Origin: Bradyrhizobium sp. CB1650
Lineage (GTDB): Bacteria > Pseudomonadota > Alphaproteobacteria > Rhizobiales > Xanthobacteraceae
DNA length: 64,000 nt
Reading direction: 5' to 3'
Assembly: GCF_029761915.1 (NCBI RefSeq)
Contig: NZ_CP121695.1
Coordinates: 310,001-374,000, forward strand
Below the pieces are notes generated by a model, which ran no database searches, was not told the origin of the DNA, and saw only the letters and a program-made list of their open reading frames with translations. Below, piece by piece: positions 28,910-39,964 of this stretch (positions are counted from its first letter, which is position 1; each line of letters opens with the position of its first letter). A program made the position numbers and the translations under genes.

Positions 28910-31363
28910 TCACAGCCGCGTGGCGCGCAGGCGCAACGCGTTGCCCACGACGCTCACCGAGGACAGCGCCATCGCCGCCGCCGCGATGATCGGCGACAGC
29001 AGGATGCCGAAGGCCGGATAGAGGATGCCGGCCGCGATCGGAATGCCGGCGGCATTGTAGATGAACGCGAAGAACAGGTTCTGTCGGATGTTGCGCATGG
29101 TCGCCTGCGACAATTTTCGCGCACGGACGATGCCGGTGAGGTCGCCCTTGAGCAGGGTGACGCCGGCGCTCTCCATCGCGACGTCTGTGCCGGTGCCCAT
29201 GGCGATGCCGACCTCGGCCGCCGCCAGTGCCGGGGCATCGTTGACGCCGTCACCGGCCATCGCGACGTTGCGGCCGCTCTTCTGTAGTTTTGCGACCACC
29301 GCGCTCTTCTGATCCGGCAGGACCTCCGCTTCCACCTCCGTGATGCCGAGCCTGCGCGCGACCGCCTCCGCGGTGGTGCGATTGTCGCCAGTCAGCATGA
29401 TCACCTTGATGCCCTCGGCCGCGAGCGCCTTCAGTGCTTCCGGCGTCGACGCCTTGACCGGATCGGCGATCGCGACCAGCCCGGCGAGTGTGCCGTCGAC
29501 GGCCATGTTGATCACGGTGGCGCCATCCAGGCGCAGCTGCTCGGCCTCGGCATCGAGCTGCTTGGTGTCGATCCCGATCGAGGCAAAGTACCTCGCATTC
29601 CCGAGCACGATGGTCTTGCCGTCGACCTTGCCGGTGGCGCCCTTGCCGGTCGGCGAATCGAACCCGTCGACCTGGCCCAGCGCGAGCTGCTTCTCCTTCG
29701 CCGCGCGGACGATGGCATCGGCCAGCGGATGTTCGCTGGCACGCTCGACGCTGGCGGCCATGCGGAGGATGTCGTTCTCGGCAAAGCCGGCTGCCGGGAT
29801 GATCGCGACCACCTTCGGCTTGCCTTCAGTCAGCGTACCGGTTTTGTCGACGACGAGCGTGTCGATCCTCTCCATCCGCTCCAGCGCCTCTGCGTTCTTG
29901 ATCAGAACGCCTCCTTGCGCGCCGCGACCGACGCCGACCATGATCGACATCGGGGTCGCGAGCCCCAAGGCGCACGGGCAAGCGATGATCAGCACGCTGA
30001 CCGCGGCGACGAGGCCGAAAGCGAGCCGCGGCTCCGGCCCGAACCAGGTCCAGGCGGCGAATGCGATGATGGCGACGAGGATCACCGTCGGCACGAACCA
30101 GCCCGCGACCTGGTCGGCCAGCCGCTGGATCGGTGCGCGCGAGCGCTGCGCGTCGGCGACCATCTGCACGATCTGCGACAGCAGCGTCTCGCGTCCGACC
30201 TTGTCGGCACGCATGATGAAGCCGCCCGATTGGTTGAGCGTGCCGGCGATCACCTTGGCGCCGGCCTCCTTGGTGATCGGCATGGATTCGCCGGTGACGA
30301 GGGATTCATCGAGCGAGGAGCGGCCTTCCAGGATGATGCCGTCGACCGGCACCTTCTCGCCGGGGCGGACGCGCAAGCGGTCGCCGCCATGGAGCGCCTC
30401 GATCTCGACCTCGTGCTCGCTGTCGTCGGCATCGATGCGGCGCGCGGTCTTCGGCGCGAGCTGCAACAGCGCCTTGATCGCGCCCGACGTCGCATCGCGC
30501 GCGCGCAACTCCAGCACCTGGCCGAGCAGCACCAGCACCGTGATGACGGCGGCGGCCTCGAAATAGACGGCGACGGCGCCCTCATGGCCGCGGAAGGTGG
30601 CGGGGAAGATCTGTGGCGCGATGGTGCCGATCAGGCTGTAGACATAGGCGACGCCCGTGCCCATGGCGATCAGCGTGAACATGTTCAGGTTGCGCGTGAG
30701 CAGCGACTGCCAGCCGCGCACGAAGAACGGCCATCCGGCCCACAGCACCACGGGCGTGGCAAAGACGAGCTGGATCCAGTTCGACAGCGTCGGATCGATC
30801 CAGTTGTGCGGCCCGGCGAGATGGCCGCCCATCTCCAGCACCACCGCCGGCAGCGCCAGCGCGCCGCCGATCCAGAACCGCCGCGTCATGTCGGCGAGCT
30901 CCGGATTGGGGCCGGTATCAAGGCTCGCGACCTCCGGCTCGAGCGCCATGCCGCAGATCGGGCAGCTTCCGGGTCCGACTTGGCGGATCTCGGGGTGCAT
31001 CGGGCAGGTGTAGATCGTGCCCGCCGGCATCTCGGGCTCGGGCGCCTTCTCCTTGGCAAGGTACTTGCCTGGGTCGGCGGCGAACTTGGTACGGCAGCCG
31101 GCCGAGCAGAAATGGAAAGTCTCGCCGCGGTGCTCAAAGCGGTGCTTCGAGGTCGCGGGGTCGACCGTCATGCCACAGACAGGATCGAGCACCTTCGCGC
31201 CGGCTTCATGATCGTGGTGATGATGGTGACCGGCATGGTCGCCATGTCCACCGCAGCATGAGGGCGCCGCAGGCTCGGCGGCGGGCGCAGGAGCCTTGGC
31301 GGGACAGCCGCATCCGGCACCACTATCCGCGCTGTGATGATGCTTGTGTTCGGCGTCGTTCAT
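28910..31363 (-). CDS. copA: Copper-translocating P1B-type ATPase with YHS and HMBD domains
   Basis: 817 aa. Order: a His-rich N-terminus (about residues 6-56), a YHS domain ([19 protein letters not shown]), a heavy-metal-binding domain ([20 protein letters not shown]), TM helices, actuator, the CPC metal site ([13 protein letters not shown]), the phosphorylation motif [21 protein letters not shown] and [11 protein letters not shown]. It exports Cu+ (possibly Ag+) to the periplasm. I choose the ATG at 31363, seven bases after GGAG, over the one six bases earlier. Divergent from csoR. Confidence 0.94.
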   Translation of the reverse strand: MNDAEHKHHHSADSGAGCGCPAKAPAPAAEPAAPSCCGGHGDHAGHHHHHDHEAGAKVLDPVCGMTVDPATSKHRFEHRGETFHFCSAGCRTKFAADPGKYLAKEKAPEPEMPAGTIYTCPMHPEIRQVGPGSCPICGMALEPEVASLDTGPNPELADMTRRFWIGGALALPAVVLEMGGHLAGPHNWIDPTLSNWIQLVFATPVVLWAGWPFFVRGWQSLLTRNLNMFTLIAMGTGVAYVYSLIGTIAPQIFPATFRGHEGAVAVYFEAAAVITVLVLLGQVLELRARDATSGAIKALLQLAPKTARRIDADDSEHEVEIEALHGGDRLRVRPGEKVPVDGIILEGRSSLDESLVTGESMPITKEAGAKVIAGTLNQSGGFIMRADKVGRETLLSQIVQMVADAQRSRAPIQRLADQVAGWFVPTVILVAIIAFAAWTWFGPEPRLAFGLVAAVSVLIIACPCALGLATPMSIMVGVGRGAQGGVLIKNAEALERMERIDTLVVDKTGTLTEGKPKVVAIIPAAGFAENDILRMAASVERASEHPLADAIVRAAKEKQLALGQVDGFDSPTGKGATGKVDGKTIVLGNARYFASIGIDTKQLDAEAEQLRLDGATVINMAVDGTLAGLVAIADPVKASTPEALKALAAEGIKVIMLTGDNRTTAEAVARRLGITEVEAEVLPDQKSAVVAKLQKSGRNVAMAGDGVNDAPALAAAEVGIAMGTGTDVAMESAGVTLLKGDLTGIVRARKLSQATMRNIRQNLFFAFIYNAAGIPIAAGILYPAFGILLSPIIAAAAMALSSVSVVGNALRLRATRL

Positions 31364-31384
31364 GTCCATGCTCCGGTCTTGCAA

Positions 31385-31409
31385 CCTATACCCGGTAGGG
31401 GTATATAGG
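31385..31409. promoter_or_regulatory. Candidate CsoR operator between copA and csoR
   Basis: CCTATACCCGGTAGGGG followed by TATATAGG forms a pseudo-palindrome with a TATACCC / GGGGTATA core in the 50-base gap shared by the divergent copA and csoR starts. G/C tracts flanking an AT-containing inverted repeat are typical CsoR/RcnR targets. One site could control both genes. Confidence 0.6.
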
Positions 31410-31413
31410 CTGC

Positions 31414-31689
31414 ATGCGCAAGGACATCAAGGCATCTGTCGGAAAACGACTCGGCCGGATCGAGGGCCAGGTTCGTGGCCTGTCGAAAATGGTCGAAGAG
31501 GACCGTTACTGCATCGACATCGTCACGCAGATCTCGGCGGTGCGCGCAGCGCTCCGCCGGGTCGAGGAAGAGATATTGAAGGATCACGTCGCCCATTGCG
31601 TCGAGCATGCGATCGCCAGTGGCGACAAGGCGGACCAGCGCGAGAAGATCGCGGAGCTGATGGCGGTGATTGGACGGGCGGAGCGGTAG
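31414..31689 (+). CDS. csoR: CsoR-family copper-sensing repressor
   Basis: 91 aa four-helix-type regulator. It begins with the conserved [20 protein letters not shown]. The Cu(I) ligands of CsoR appear at Cys33, His58 and Cys62 with the C-x24-H-x3-C spacing of Mycobacterium tuberculosis CsoR, which favours copper sensing over RcnR-type nickel or cobalt sensing. Divergent from copA with an inverted repeat between them. Confidence 0.92.
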   Translation: MRKDIKASVGKRLGRIEGQVRGLSKMVEEDRYCIDIVTQISAVRAALRRVEEEILKDHVAHCVEHAIASGDKADQREKIAELMAVIGRAER

Positions 31690-31693
31690 CGCA

Positions 31694-31741
31694 GCGAAGC
31701 AATCCAGAGTCTTGCCGCGGATACAGTCTGGATTGCTTCGC
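31694..31741. repeat. Inverted repeat with 15-bp perfect arms after csoR
   Basis: GCGAAGCAATCCAGA (31694-31708) and TCTGGATTGCTTCGC (31727-31741) are perfectly complementary with an 18-base loop. It begins 4 bases after the csoR stop and lies before a convergent gene, so it may stop transcription from both sides. The sequence resembles a dispersed Bradyrhizobium repeat. Confidence 0.75.
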
Positions 31742-31813
31742 TTCGCGCGCAATGACGAGGCTGTGGAAGCAGTGCCGTCCTGGCCTTCGCCATCACGACG
31801 ACGGGGCTGGCGC

Positions 31814-32806
31814 CTACGCCGCCATCTTGCGCGCGCGTCTGCGCCGCCTCGAACGGTACTTCGCGATCTTCTTCAGCAACCGCTCGGACGCCGTGACACG
31901 CTCGACAATCCTTGCAGCGTGCGCAGGAACTTCGCCTGCCATCACTTCTTCAGCCGGAATTTCAACCGGCGCTTCTTCGTCAATCGCCTCAGGAACGAGC
32001 GGCGGCGCACTGATCGTTTCTGGAAACACACTGAACGTGCCCGCCACCTCCTCGAGCGGCTTTTGCTTGTCGGCCCAGTGCAGGGATGTGTAGTCGAAGC
32101 CGTGCACGATGGTGGGTTTGACGACTTCGAAATAGGGCGAGATGTCGAAGTCGCGGGGCATGTAGAGCGAGGAGTCGCGGATGTGCAGGATCTCGCGGCG
32201 GGCTGCGCGGCTGCCGGCCTTGGTGATCTTCGGCAGGATCGGATAGCGCACCGCGTCGAAGGCCTGCGCGATCAGCGCCGAGCAGATGATCTTGGTCGGA
32301 TCGCCCGAGCCGAGCGCAATCATGCGCCGCCGCCAGCGCTGCGGTACCGGCAGCGGAAACAGGAAGCGCATCAAATCGACGATGTTCTTGGTGTCGTAGC
32401 CGAAGCCGATGCGGTTGATCGCGTAACGGCAGACCGTGGTGCGGTCCTCATAGGACAGTCCGACCGGGCGGCAGACGCGGGTATGATAGGGGAAATATTT
32501 CGACAGCGGCGCGGAGGTGACGCCTTCGCCGATATTGGCCTCGATCAGGACATGCGGCTCGCCGGTGGGCTCTACGGCGCCCTCCACCGGGCCGACATAG
32601 AGCGCGGCGTGCGACCAGGTCGACTGCGTGAGATATTTGATGATGCCGGAGATGCGATTGTTGCCCTCGACCAGCAGCACGTCGCCGGGCTCAATGACGC
32701 CGCGCAGATGCTCCGGGTCGCTCGGCGTAAACGGCTCGTAGCCCGGCACCTCCTTGGAGAGGTACGCGGCAATCAACTTGCCGACTGAGTCTAGGACGGT
32801 CCCCAT
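31814..32806 (-). CDS. YiiX/permuted NlpC-P60-like cysteine hydrolase
   Basis: 330 aa. The permuted papain-like arrangement is visible: His66 in QSTWSHAALYVGP comes before Cys175 in KIICSALIAQAFD, the order seen in YiiX/YebB-like lipid- or peptide-hydrolase proteins. LRGVIEPGDVLLVEGNNRIS is the typical lead-in. The C-terminal 90 residues are Pro/Glu-rich and end in a strongly basic tail (YRSRRRRRARKMAA). No signal peptide is seen. Substrate unknown. Confidence 0.78.
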   Translation of the reverse strand: MGTVLDSVGKLIAAYLSKEVPGYEPFTPSDPEHLRGVIEPGDVLLVEGNNRISGIIKYLTQSTWSHAALYVGPVEGAVEPTGEPHVLIEANIGEGVTSAPLSKYFPYHTRVCRPVGLSYEDRTTVCRYAINRIGFGYDTKNIVDLMRFLFPLPVPQRWRRRMIALGSGDPTKIICSALIAQAFDAVRYPILPKITKAGSRAARREILHIRDSSLYMPRDFDISPYFEVVKPTIVHGFDYTSLHWADKQKPLEEVAGTFSVFPETISAPPLVPEAIDEEAPVEIPAEEVMAGEVPAHAARIVERVTASERLLKKIAKYRSRRRRRARKMAA

Positions 32807-32998
32807 GTCGAACTCCCCCCACGGCCTTCGCCGGCCGTCTTTTTCCCTTCTCTATCATGGTCGAAACGTGTTGCAATTCGGTTCATCGTTCCGTGAGATC
32901 AAGTACGATTGATTCACCATGATGGTTGCCGCGCAACATCAGATACGGCAAGGTTCGCTAGCTGTTCCCGTTACGCGCAAGTCCCCGGAAACCATGAC

Positions 32999-34381
32999 AT
33001 GACAATCACGCGCCGCAGCTTCCTATCGGCGTCGGCAGCCTTTGTCGCAACGCCGGTCCTGGGCGCAACGGCCGCGCCTCCGCCGCGCGAGGCTGACATT
33101 GTCGTGATCGGCGCGGGCGCTGCCGGCATCGCTGCGGCGCGGCGGATCATGGCGACGGGCCGCAAAGTGGTGGTGGTCGAAGCGGCATCCCGGATCGGCG
33201 GCCGTTGCATCACGGATAGCGCGACTTTCAACGTGCCGTTCGACCGCGGCGCACGCTGGATGCACAACCCGGAGACCAACCCGATGATCCGCTTGGCGCG
33301 CGGTATCGGGCTCGACGTGTTGCCGGCGCCCGTCGGCCAGAAGATGCGCATCGGCCGCCGCAATGCGCGCGCCGGCGAGACCGAGGAGTTTTTGGCGGCG
33401 CTGGTGCGCGCCAATCGCGCGATCGACGAGGCCGCGCGCGGCAAGCTGGATACCTCCTGCGCCGCCGTGCTGCCAAAAGATCTCGGCGATTGGGCGGGTG
33501 CGGCCGAGTTCCTGCTGGGCGCGAGTTTCGCCGGCAAGGATCTCAAGGAACTCTCGGTCATCGACAAGGCACGCGCGCAGGACCGCAGCGCGGCGATCGC
33601 CTGCCGTCAGGGCCTGGGCACGCTGATCAGCAAGCTCGGCGAACAGATGCCGGTCGCGCTATCGACGCCGGCAAGCCGGATGGTGTGGAGCAATCGCGAC
33701 GTCAGTGTCGAGACCCCTGCGGGCAAGATCACGGCGCGCGCCGCCATCGTCACCGTATCGACCAACGTGCTGAGCACGGGCGCGATCAAGTTTGCACCCG
33801 ACATCCCCAAGCGGGCACTCGATGCGGCGTCAAAGCTCGGCCTCGGCAGTTACGATCACATCATGCTGGAGCTGCCGGGCAATCCGCTGGGCCTATCGCG
33901 CGACGACATCCTCATCGAGCAGAGCAATTCGACGCGCACCGCGCTGATGTTCGCCAATATCGGCGGCTCCTCGCTGTGCTCGATCGATGTCGGCGGCTCC
34001 TTCGGCCGCGATCTCTCCGAGCAGGGCGAGCAGGCCATGGTGGCCTTCGCCAGGGAATGGATCACAAAGCTGTTCGGCGGCGAAGCCGCTGCGGCCATCA
34101 AGAAGACCAGCGCGACGCGCTGGAATGCCTCGCCCTTCGTGATGGGCGCGATGTCGGCAGCCTCGCCCGGCGGCCAGCTCTCGCGAAAGATTCTCGCCGA
34201 GCCGATCGGCTGCATGTTCCTCGCGGGCGAGGCGACCCACGAGACCCTGTGGGGCACGGTCGACGGCGCCTGGGACAGCGGCGAGCGCGCGGCCGATGCC
34301 GCATTGCGCCGGATCGGCGCGCTGAAGGACGAGCCCGCCGATGTGCCGACGCAGTCGACCAAGCGGCGGCAAAAACGTTAG
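32999..34381 (+). CDS. Tat-exported flavin monoamine oxidase family protein
   Basis: 460 aa. Start at 32999 gives MTITRRSFLSASAAFVATPV, a textbook twin-arginine signal. The FAD Rossmann motif is IVVIGAGAAGIAAARRIMA, followed by VVVVEAASRIGGRCITDSA with the family GGR motif. The C-terminal FAD block is FLAGEATHETLWGTVDGAWD. Likely a periplasmic amine or polyamine oxidase; the substrate cannot be assigned. Confidence 0.88.
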   Translation: MTITRRSFLSASAAFVATPVLGATAAPPPREADIVVIGAGAAGIAAARRIMATGRKVVVVEAASRIGGRCITDSATFNVPFDRGARWMHNPETNPMIRLARGIGLDVLPAPVGQKMRIGRRNARAGETEEFLAALVRANRAIDEAARGKLDTSCAAVLPKDLGDWAGAAEFLLGASFAGKDLKELSVIDKARAQDRSAAIACRQGLGTLISKLGEQMPVALSTPASRMVWSNRDVSVETPAGKITARAAIVTVSTNVLSTGAIKFAPDIPKRALDAASKLGLGSYDHIMLELPGNPLGLSRDDILIEQSNSTRTALMFANIGGSSLCSIDVGGSFGRDLSEQGEQAMVAFAREWITKLFGGEAAAAIKKTSATRWNASPFVMGAMSAASPGGQLSRKILAEPIGCMFLAGEATHETLWGTVDGAWDSGERAADAALRRIGALKDEPADVPTQSTKRRQKR

Positions 34382-34481
34382 CCGTCGTCGAGGACACACG
34401 CCCCAATCTCAGCTCGCCGTCCCCGGCGAAGGCCGGGACGATACCGAGTATGTTGGACGACCGTCGCGCGCCAAACCCCAA

Positions 34482-34626
34482 CTCGTCGTCCTGGACAAGC
34501 GCAGCGAAGTGGAGCGCAGATCCAGGATCCATTACCCCAGGGAGTGGTTTGGCGAAGACTCGGGGTTACCACTTCGCACCACAACTACACCCTGGGGTAA
34601 TGGGTCCTGGCTTTCGCCAGGATGAC
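34482..34626. repeat. Large palindromic intergenic repeat
   Basis: CCAGGATCCATTACCCCAGGG (34522-34542) is complementary to the segment at 34590-34610 with one mismatch, with AGTGGT/ACCACT pairing inside. A further hairpin GTCCTGG-CTTTCG-CCAGGAT (34604-34618) follows. It occupies the gap between the convergent amine oxidase and TauE/SafE genes. No open frame or transposase is associated. Confidence 0.75.
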
Positions 34627-34636
34627 ACCGGATGGT

Positions 34637-35407
34637 TTAGCGCAAAATCCCATCGAGCACCGGCAATCCAGCAATCACCGCCATCGCAATCAACGCGTAG
34701 CAGATGCCGCGAAACATCCTTTCGCTGGCGCGGCCGAACAGGGACGCGCCGAAGGCGACGCCGATCGCATAGACCGGGCCGACGATGAGCGAGAGCACGA
34801 GCGATTCGCGTGAGATCAGTCCGGTCGTCGCGTAGCTGGCCATCGAGAAGGAGTCCGACGCGCCGAAGAACAGTACGATATTTGCGCGCGCGACGATCGG
34901 GGCAATCGGACGGCCGAGCCAGTAGCCGACGATCGGCGGGCCGCCGGTTTGCGCCAGCCCGCTGCAGAAGCCCGAGAGGCCGCCGATGCCGACCGACAGC
35001 CAGGTGTGATCCTTGCCGCGATAGCGCCAGCCCGAGAGCAGCAGAAGCAGCAGCGCTGCAACGAAGCAGGAGATGATCCAGCGCGTGGTGACGGGGTCGA
35101 GCACGCTGAGGCAATAGGTGCCGACGGGCACCCCGATCAACGCGCCCAGCACGATCACCGCGGTGGCCTTGCGATCGGCCTTCCGCCAAGCATCGGGCAC
35201 GAGTGGCGCCGCCGCGACGAAATCGATGACGAGAAGCAGCGCGGCGACCAGTCGCGGCGCTGCAACGCTGCTTGCGAGCGGCATGAAGATCAGTGCAGCG
35301 CCGAAGCCCGAGAAGCCGCGCGCGGTGCCCGAAACGAAAGCGATGGCGCAAAGCGCCATCGCGATGTTGAGGCTGACCTCGCCAGGAAGAAGGTCCGTAA
35401 GACTCAT
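34637..35407 (-). CDS. TauE/SafE family membrane exporter
   Basis: 256 aa with about eight hydrophobic helices. The two family repeats are visible as SGTARGFSGFGAALIFMPLA near the N-terminus and GGLSGFCSGLAQTGGPPIVG in the middle, the conserved G-x-G-G/P-x-P loops of TauE/SafE. Members export sulfite or sulfoacetate or take up organic anions; the substrate here is unknown. Confidence 0.88.
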   Translation of the reverse strand: MSLTDLLPGEVSLNIAMALCAIAFVSGTARGFSGFGAALIFMPLASSVAAPRLVAALLLVIDFVAAAPLVPDAWRKADRKATAVIVLGALIGVPVGTYCLSVLDPVTTRWIISCFVAALLLLLLSGWRYRGKDHTWLSVGIGGLSGFCSGLAQTGGPPIVGYWLGRPIAPIVARANIVLFFGASDSFSMASYATTGLISRESLVLSLIVGPVYAIGVAFGASLFGRASERMFRGICYALIAMAVIAGLPVLDGILR

Positions 35408-35462
35408 GCTCTATGATCTTGGAGCATGATGTTGTCCGAAAACCGCCTCACACTTTTCGACA

Positions 35463-37871
35463 TCATGCTCTCAGAGTGCCGCCGGTCTTCTTCGTCACGT
35501 CAGTGACGATCTTGGCGGCGACGGTCTCGATCTCCTGGTCCGTCAGGGTCTTCTCGCGCGGCTGGATCGTCACCGCGATCGCGATCGACTTCTTGCCGTC
35601 CTCGATGCCCTTGCCTTCATAGACGTCGAACACGGTGACGGCGGTGATCAGCTTCTTGTCGACGCCTTGCGCCGTACGAACGATGTCGCCGGCCTTCACG
35701 CCGCGGTCGACGATGAAGGCGAAATCGCGCGAGACCGGTTGGAACGACGACAGCTCGATCGCGGGCTTGGCGCGGGTCGGCCTCTTCTTCGCGTCGGGAA
35801 TCCGGTCGAGGATCACCTCGAACGCCATCAGCGGCCCATCGGCCCCGAGCGCTTCGAGCGCGCGCGGGTGCATCTCGCCGAAATAGCCGAGCACGTTCTG
35901 CGGGCCGATCTGAATGGTTCCGGAACGTCCGGGGTGCAGCCACGCGGCGCCGCCGGGCACGATTTGCAGTGCCTGCATCGGCGCGCCGGCCGCAGCCAAC
36001 ACCGCGAGCGCATCGGCCTTGGCGTCGAAGACATCAGCCTGCGCCGAGCCCGACCAGTGGCGGCCGAGACCTTCCGAGGAGGCAAAGCCGCGGCGGACGC
36101 CGCTTGCCGCCATGAACTGATCCTGCGGACGATCGCCCTTGAAGATCTGGCCGACCTCGAACAGCGCGACATCGCCAAAACCGCGATCGGCATTGGCCTG
36201 TGCCGCCGCGATCAGGCCCGACAACAGGCTCGGCCTCATGTCGGAGAGATCGGCTGCGATCGGGTTGGCGACCTCGAGCTCGCGCTGGCCGCCGCCGAAC
36301 AGCTCGGCCGCCGGCTTGGTGATGAACGACCAGGTCACGGCCTCGACCATGCCGCGGCTCGCGAGCGCCCGCCTGGCGCGACGCGTGCGGAGCTGGAGCG
36401 GCGTCAGCACGGATTTGCGCGCGTCCTCGCCGCGCTCGAACGGCGTCTCCGGCACCTTGTCGACGCCGAAGATGCGGACGATCTCCTCGACGATGTCGGC
36501 CTTGCCGTGCACATCCGTACGCCAGGACGGGACCGCAACCTTCACCACCGGCCCCGCGCCCGCCATCATGAACCCGAGATGGTTGAGGATGCGCTTCATC
36601 TCGACCTGAGGCACCTCGATGCCCGACAGTCGCTTAACCTCGGTGATCGGGAATTCGATCACGCGGTCGTCGCCAAAGGCCTTGCCGACCACGACGGTTT
36701 CCGACGGCGCACCGCCGCACGTCTCCATCACGAGCTTGGTCGCGAGCTCGAGGCCCGGAACCATGAAGGCCGGATCGACGCCGCGCTCGAAACGGTAGCG
36801 CGCGTCCGAATTGATGCCGAGCTTGCGGCCGGTTTGGGCGATGTTGATCTCGTTCCACAGCGCCGATTCGATCAGCACGTCAGTGGTGTTCTCGTCGCAG
36901 CCCGAGGCCTCGCCGCCCATGATGCCGGCGAGCGACTCGACGCCGTGGTCGTCGGCGATCACGCAGATGTTGGAGTCGAGATTGTAGGTGCGGCCATCCA
37001 GCGCGAGCAGCGTCTCCCCGTCGCGGGCGCGGCGCACGACGAGATTGCCCTTGACCTTCTTGGCGTCGAACACGTGCAGCGGCCGCGCGCGGTCGAAAGT
37101 CATGAAGTTGGTGATGTCGACCAGCGCATTGATCGGACGCAGTCCGATCGCGGTCAGCCGCTTTTGCAGCCATTCCGGCGAGGAGCCGTTCTTCACGCCG
37201 CGCACCAGGCGCAGCGCGAAGCCCGGGCACAGCGCGGCGTCCTCGACCGTGACCTTCACTGGGCAGGGGAATTCACCCTTCACCGCCTTGATGGTCGGGT
37301 CCCTCAACTTGCCCATGTCGGCCGCGGCAAGATCGCGCGCAATGCCGTGGACGCCGGTGCAGTCCTGACGGTTCGGCGTCAGATTGATCTCGATCACGGG
37401 ATCGCCGAGGCCGGCCCATTCGGCATAACCGGCGCCGATGGGGGCATCGGCAGGCAATTCCATGATGCCGTCGTGATCGTTCGAGATTTGCAGTTCGGCC
37501 GCCGAGCACAGCATGCCGCGGCTCTCGACGCCGCGGATGGTGCCGACGCCGAGCGTGATGTCCTTGCCGGGAATGTAGGTGCCTGGTGGCGAGAACACGC
37601 TGACGAGCCCGGTGCGCGCATTCGGCGCGCCGCACACAACCTGCACCGGCGCAGCGCCGCCTCCGGTGTCGACCATGCAGACCCGCAGACGGTCAGCGTT
37701 CGGATGCTGCTCGGCGGAGATCACCCTTGCGATGGTGAAGGGCTTCAGCGCCTTCGCTTTGTCCTCGATGTTCTCGACCTCGAGCCCGATCATGGTGAGC
37801 TTGTCGGCCAGCTTGTCCAGCGGCTCGTCGGTCTCGAGATGATCCTTCAGCCAGGAGAGGGTGAATTTCAC
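35463..37871 (-). CDS. pheT: Phenylalanine-tRNA ligase beta subunit
   Basis: 802 aa. Starts with GTG at 37871 ([19 protein letters not shown]), eight bases after GGAGGG and overlapping the pheS stop (GTGA). An N-terminal tRNA-binding OB domain ([31 protein letters not shown]), then B3/B4 and B5 domains, and a C-terminal anticodon-binding FDX-ACB domain ([20 protein letters not shown]). With PheS it forms the alpha2-beta2 enzyme that charges tRNA-Phe. Confidence 0.98.
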   Translation of the reverse strand: MKFTLSWLKDHLETDEPLDKLADKLTMIGLEVENIEDKAKALKPFTIARVISAEQHPNADRLRVCMVDTGGGAAPVQVVCGAPNARTGLVSVFSPPGTYIPGKDITLGVGTIRGVESRGMLCSAAELQISNDHDGIMELPADAPIGAGYAEWAGLGDPVIEINLTPNRQDCTGVHGIARDLAAADMGKLRDPTIKAVKGEFPCPVKVTVEDAALCPGFALRLVRGVKNGSSPEWLQKRLTAIGLRPINALVDITNFMTFDRARPLHVFDAKKVKGNLVVRRARDGETLLALDGRTYNLDSNICVIADDHGVESLAGIMGGEASGCDENTTDVLIESALWNEINIAQTGRKLGINSDARYRFERGVDPAFMVPGLELATKLVMETCGGAPSETVVVGKAFGDDRVIEFPITEVKRLSGIEVPQVEMKRILNHLGFMMAGAGPVVKVAVPSWRTDVHGKADIVEEIVRIFGVDKVPETPFERGEDARKSVLTPLQLRTRRARRALASRGMVEAVTWSFITKPAAELFGGGQRELEVANPIAADLSDMRPSLLSGLIAAAQANADRGFGDVALFEVGQIFKGDRPQDQFMAASGVRRGFASSEGLGRHWSGSAQADVFDAKADALAVLAAAGAPMQALQIVPGGAAWLHPGRSGTIQIGPQNVLGYFGEMHPRALEALGADGPLMAFEVILDRIPDAKKRPTRAKPAIELSSFQPVSRDFAFIVDRGVKAGDIVRTAQGVDKKLITAVTVFDVYEGKGIEDGKKSIAIAVTIQPREKTLTDQEIETVAAKIVTDVTKKTGGTLRA

Positions 37872-38956
37872 GAGCTCAGCCCTCCTGCGAGCGTGGGGAC
37901 TTCGAGCGGCTTGAAGCCGTAATGGGACAGCCAGCGGACGTCGCTGTCGAAGAGCTGGCGCAGGTCGCTCATGCCGTATTTCAGCATCGCGATGCGATCG
38001 ATGCCCATGCCCCAGGCAAAGCCCTGATACTCGTCGGGATCGATGCCGCAGGCGCGCAGCACGTTCGGATGCACCATGCCGCAGCCGAGGATCTCGAGCC
38101 AATCCTCACCCTCGCCGAAGCGGATCTCGCCCTTGTCGCGGCGGCACTGGATGTCGACTTCCAGCGACGGCTCGGTGAACGGGAAGAACGAGGGACGGAA
38201 GCGCATGTTGATGTGATCGACCTCGAAGAACGCCTTGCAGAACTCGTGCAGGATCCATTTGAGGTGGCCGAGATGCGAGCTCTTGTCGATGACGAGGCCT
38301 TCGACCTGGTGGAATTGCGGCGTGTGGGTCGCGTCCGAATCGATGCGGTAGGTGCGGCCCGGGCAGATCACGCGGATCGGCGGCTTCTGGCTCAGCATGG
38401 TGCGCACCTGCACCGGCGAGGTGTGGGTCCGCAGCAGCATGCGCGAGCCGTCCTCCTTCGGATGGAAGAAGAAGGTGTCGTGCATCTCGCGCGCGGGATG
38501 GCCTTCGGGAAAATTCAGCTTCGTGAAGTTGTAGTCGTCGGTCTCGATGTCGGGACCTTCGGCGACCGAAAATCCCATGTCGGCGAAGATCGTCGTCAGC
38601 TCGTCCCAGACCTGGCTGAGCGGATGGATGCGGCCGGTCTCGGCCGGCGCATCGCGCAGGGGCAGGGTGACGTCGATGGTCTCGGAGGCGAGCCGCGCAT
38701 CGAGCGCGGCCGACTTCAGGACATCGCGCCGCGCGGCAAGCGCCTGCGTGACCTTGTCCTTGGCCTGGTTGATCGCGGCTCCTTGCGTCTTGCGTTCGTC
38801 GGGCGACATCTTTCCGAGTGTCGCAAGCAGCGCGGAGATCGAGCCCTTCTTGCCGAGGGCCGCGACGCGCACCGCCTCGAGCGCGGCTTCGTCGCCGGTG
38901 GCGGCAATCTGATCGAGGATGGATGTTTCGAGCGTTGCGAGGTCAGACACAGTCAA
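37868..38956 (-). CDS. pheS: Phenylalanine-tRNA ligase alpha subunit
   Basis: 362 aa class-II catalytic subunit. An N-terminal coiled-coil ([20 protein letters not shown]) precedes class-II motifs: [60 protein letters not shown] and [20 protein letters not shown] with [18 protein letters not shown]. pheS and pheT overlap by 4 bases. They are the downstream end of the ribosomal/translation block but are separated from rplT by a plus-strand gene. Confidence 0.98.
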   Translation of the reverse strand: MTVSDLATLETSILDQIAATGDEAALEAVRVAALGKKGSISALLATLGKMSPDERKTQGAAINQAKDKVTQALAARRDVLKSAALDARLASETIDVTLPLRDAPAETGRIHPLSQVWDELTTIFADMGFSVAEGPDIETDDYNFTKLNFPEGHPAREMHDTFFFHPKEDGSRMLLRTHTSPVQVRTMLSQKPPIRVICPGRTYRIDSDATHTPQFHQVEGLVIDKSSHLGHLKWILHEFCKAFFEVDHINMRFRPSFFPFTEPSLEVDIQCRRDKGEIRFGEGEDWLEILGCGMVHPNVLRACGIDPDEYQGFAWGMGIDRIAMLKYGMSDLRQLFDSDVRWLSHYGFKPLEVPTLAGGLSS

Positions 38957-39100
38957 ATCCCTGCTGCCAAAATTCGGCTGGGTTGTCGCCGCCCGAAGGC
39001 CGTAACGTCAAGCAAAAAGCCGGTCATTTCGGGCTCACGACCGGCTGGGTTGAACCTCGCGCATCGGCTCGGCACCAAGGGATACGAGGAGACTTCCGCG

Positions 39101-39520
39101 ATGCTCTCAAGATCCTGTCTGGCCGTTCTGGCCTTCGTTCTGGCGGTCGCCGAGACCCCGGCGCGCGCCGCGGTTTGCACGGAGAAGTCCATGACGCAGG
39201 ATGAGATCATCGCGACCATCAACGCCCAGAAGGGCTGCGAAAGCGCGATGAAGGTGTTCCAGGATTGCGAATACGGCGCGAGCGGCGATGTCGGGCTTGG
39301 CGCCGCTGTCGAGAAGAAATGCGAGGCGGACTTCATGCCCGGCCTCAAGGGTGCGCAGAAGAAGGCCTACCAACGCGAGATGCGCGTCTGCGACCGAAAG
39401 TACCGGAATCAATCCGGCACCATGTATCTTTCGTTCACAGCCTTCTGCCGGGCGGAGGTCGCCCAGCGTTACTCGCAACGGGCGCTGAAGGCCGCGGGCC
39501 CGAAGTCCCGCCAGCGCTAA
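39101..39520 (+). CDS. Small secreted cysteine-containing protein, unknown
   Basis: 139 aa. GAGGAG lies 8 bases before the ATG. Signal peptide LSRSCLAVLAFVLAVAETPA with likely cleavage near ARAAVC. The mature protein has six cysteines (AVCTEK, KGCESA, FQDCEYG, KKCEAD, RVCDRK, AFCRAE), possibly three disulfides. I do not recognise the family. It lies on the opposite strand between pheS and rplT. Confidence 0.75.
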   Translation: MLSRSCLAVLAFVLAVAETPARAAVCTEKSMTQDEIIATINAQKGCESAMKVFQDCEYGASGDVGLGAAVEKKCEADFMPGLKGAQKKAYQREMRVCDRKYRNQSGTMYLSFTAFCRAEVAQRYSQRALKAAGPKSRQR

Positions 39521-39525
39521 AGGCT

Positions 39526-39885
39526 TCAGGCAGCCAGAGCAGCCTTGGCCTTCTCGGCGATCGCCTGGAACGCGGCCGGCTCGCGGATTGCGAGATCCGA
39601 CAGCACCTTGCGGTCGACGGTGATGCCCGACTTGGCGAGGCCGTCGATAAATCGGCTGTAGGTCAGGCCGAACGGACGGACGGCAGCGTTGAGACGCTGG
39701 ATCCAGAGCGCACGGAAGGTGCGCTTGCGGCGCTTGCGGTCGCGGAAGGCGTACTGCTGGGCCTTCTCCACCGCCGGCTTGGCGGCGCGGATCGTGTTCT
39801 TGCGGCGGCCATAGAATCCCTTGGCGGCCTTGTAGACTTTCTTGTGCTTGGCGTGGGCGGTCACACCGCGTTTGACGCGAGACAT
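39526..39885 (-). CDS. rplT: 50S ribosomal protein L20
   Basis: 119 aa, normal length. [20 protein letters not shown] and [20 protein letters not shown] followed by [20 protein letters not shown] are unmistakable L20. It binds 23S rRNA early in 50S assembly. It follows rpmI by 79 bases on the same strand. Confidence 0.99.
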   Translation of the reverse strand: MSRVKRGVTAHAKHKKVYKAAKGFYGRRKNTIRAAKPAVEKAQQYAFRDRKRRKRTFRALWIQRLNAAVRPFGLTYSRFIDGLAKSGITVDRKVLSDLAIREPAAFQAIAEKAKAALAA

Positions 39886-39964
39886 GACAAAAATCCTTCA
39901 GAGATGACTTCGTTTTTGGGATCGCCGCGTGGACGCGGCTCGGCTGATGCGATCGTGGACGCGA

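Noticed and set aside
35667..37922. A 751-codon open frame antisense to pheT, and similar long ones antisense to copA (29729-31261) and rpoN (59626-61239)
   Set aside because: Same mirror effect; low-complexity Arg/His/Asp-rich translation and no ribosome site or family.
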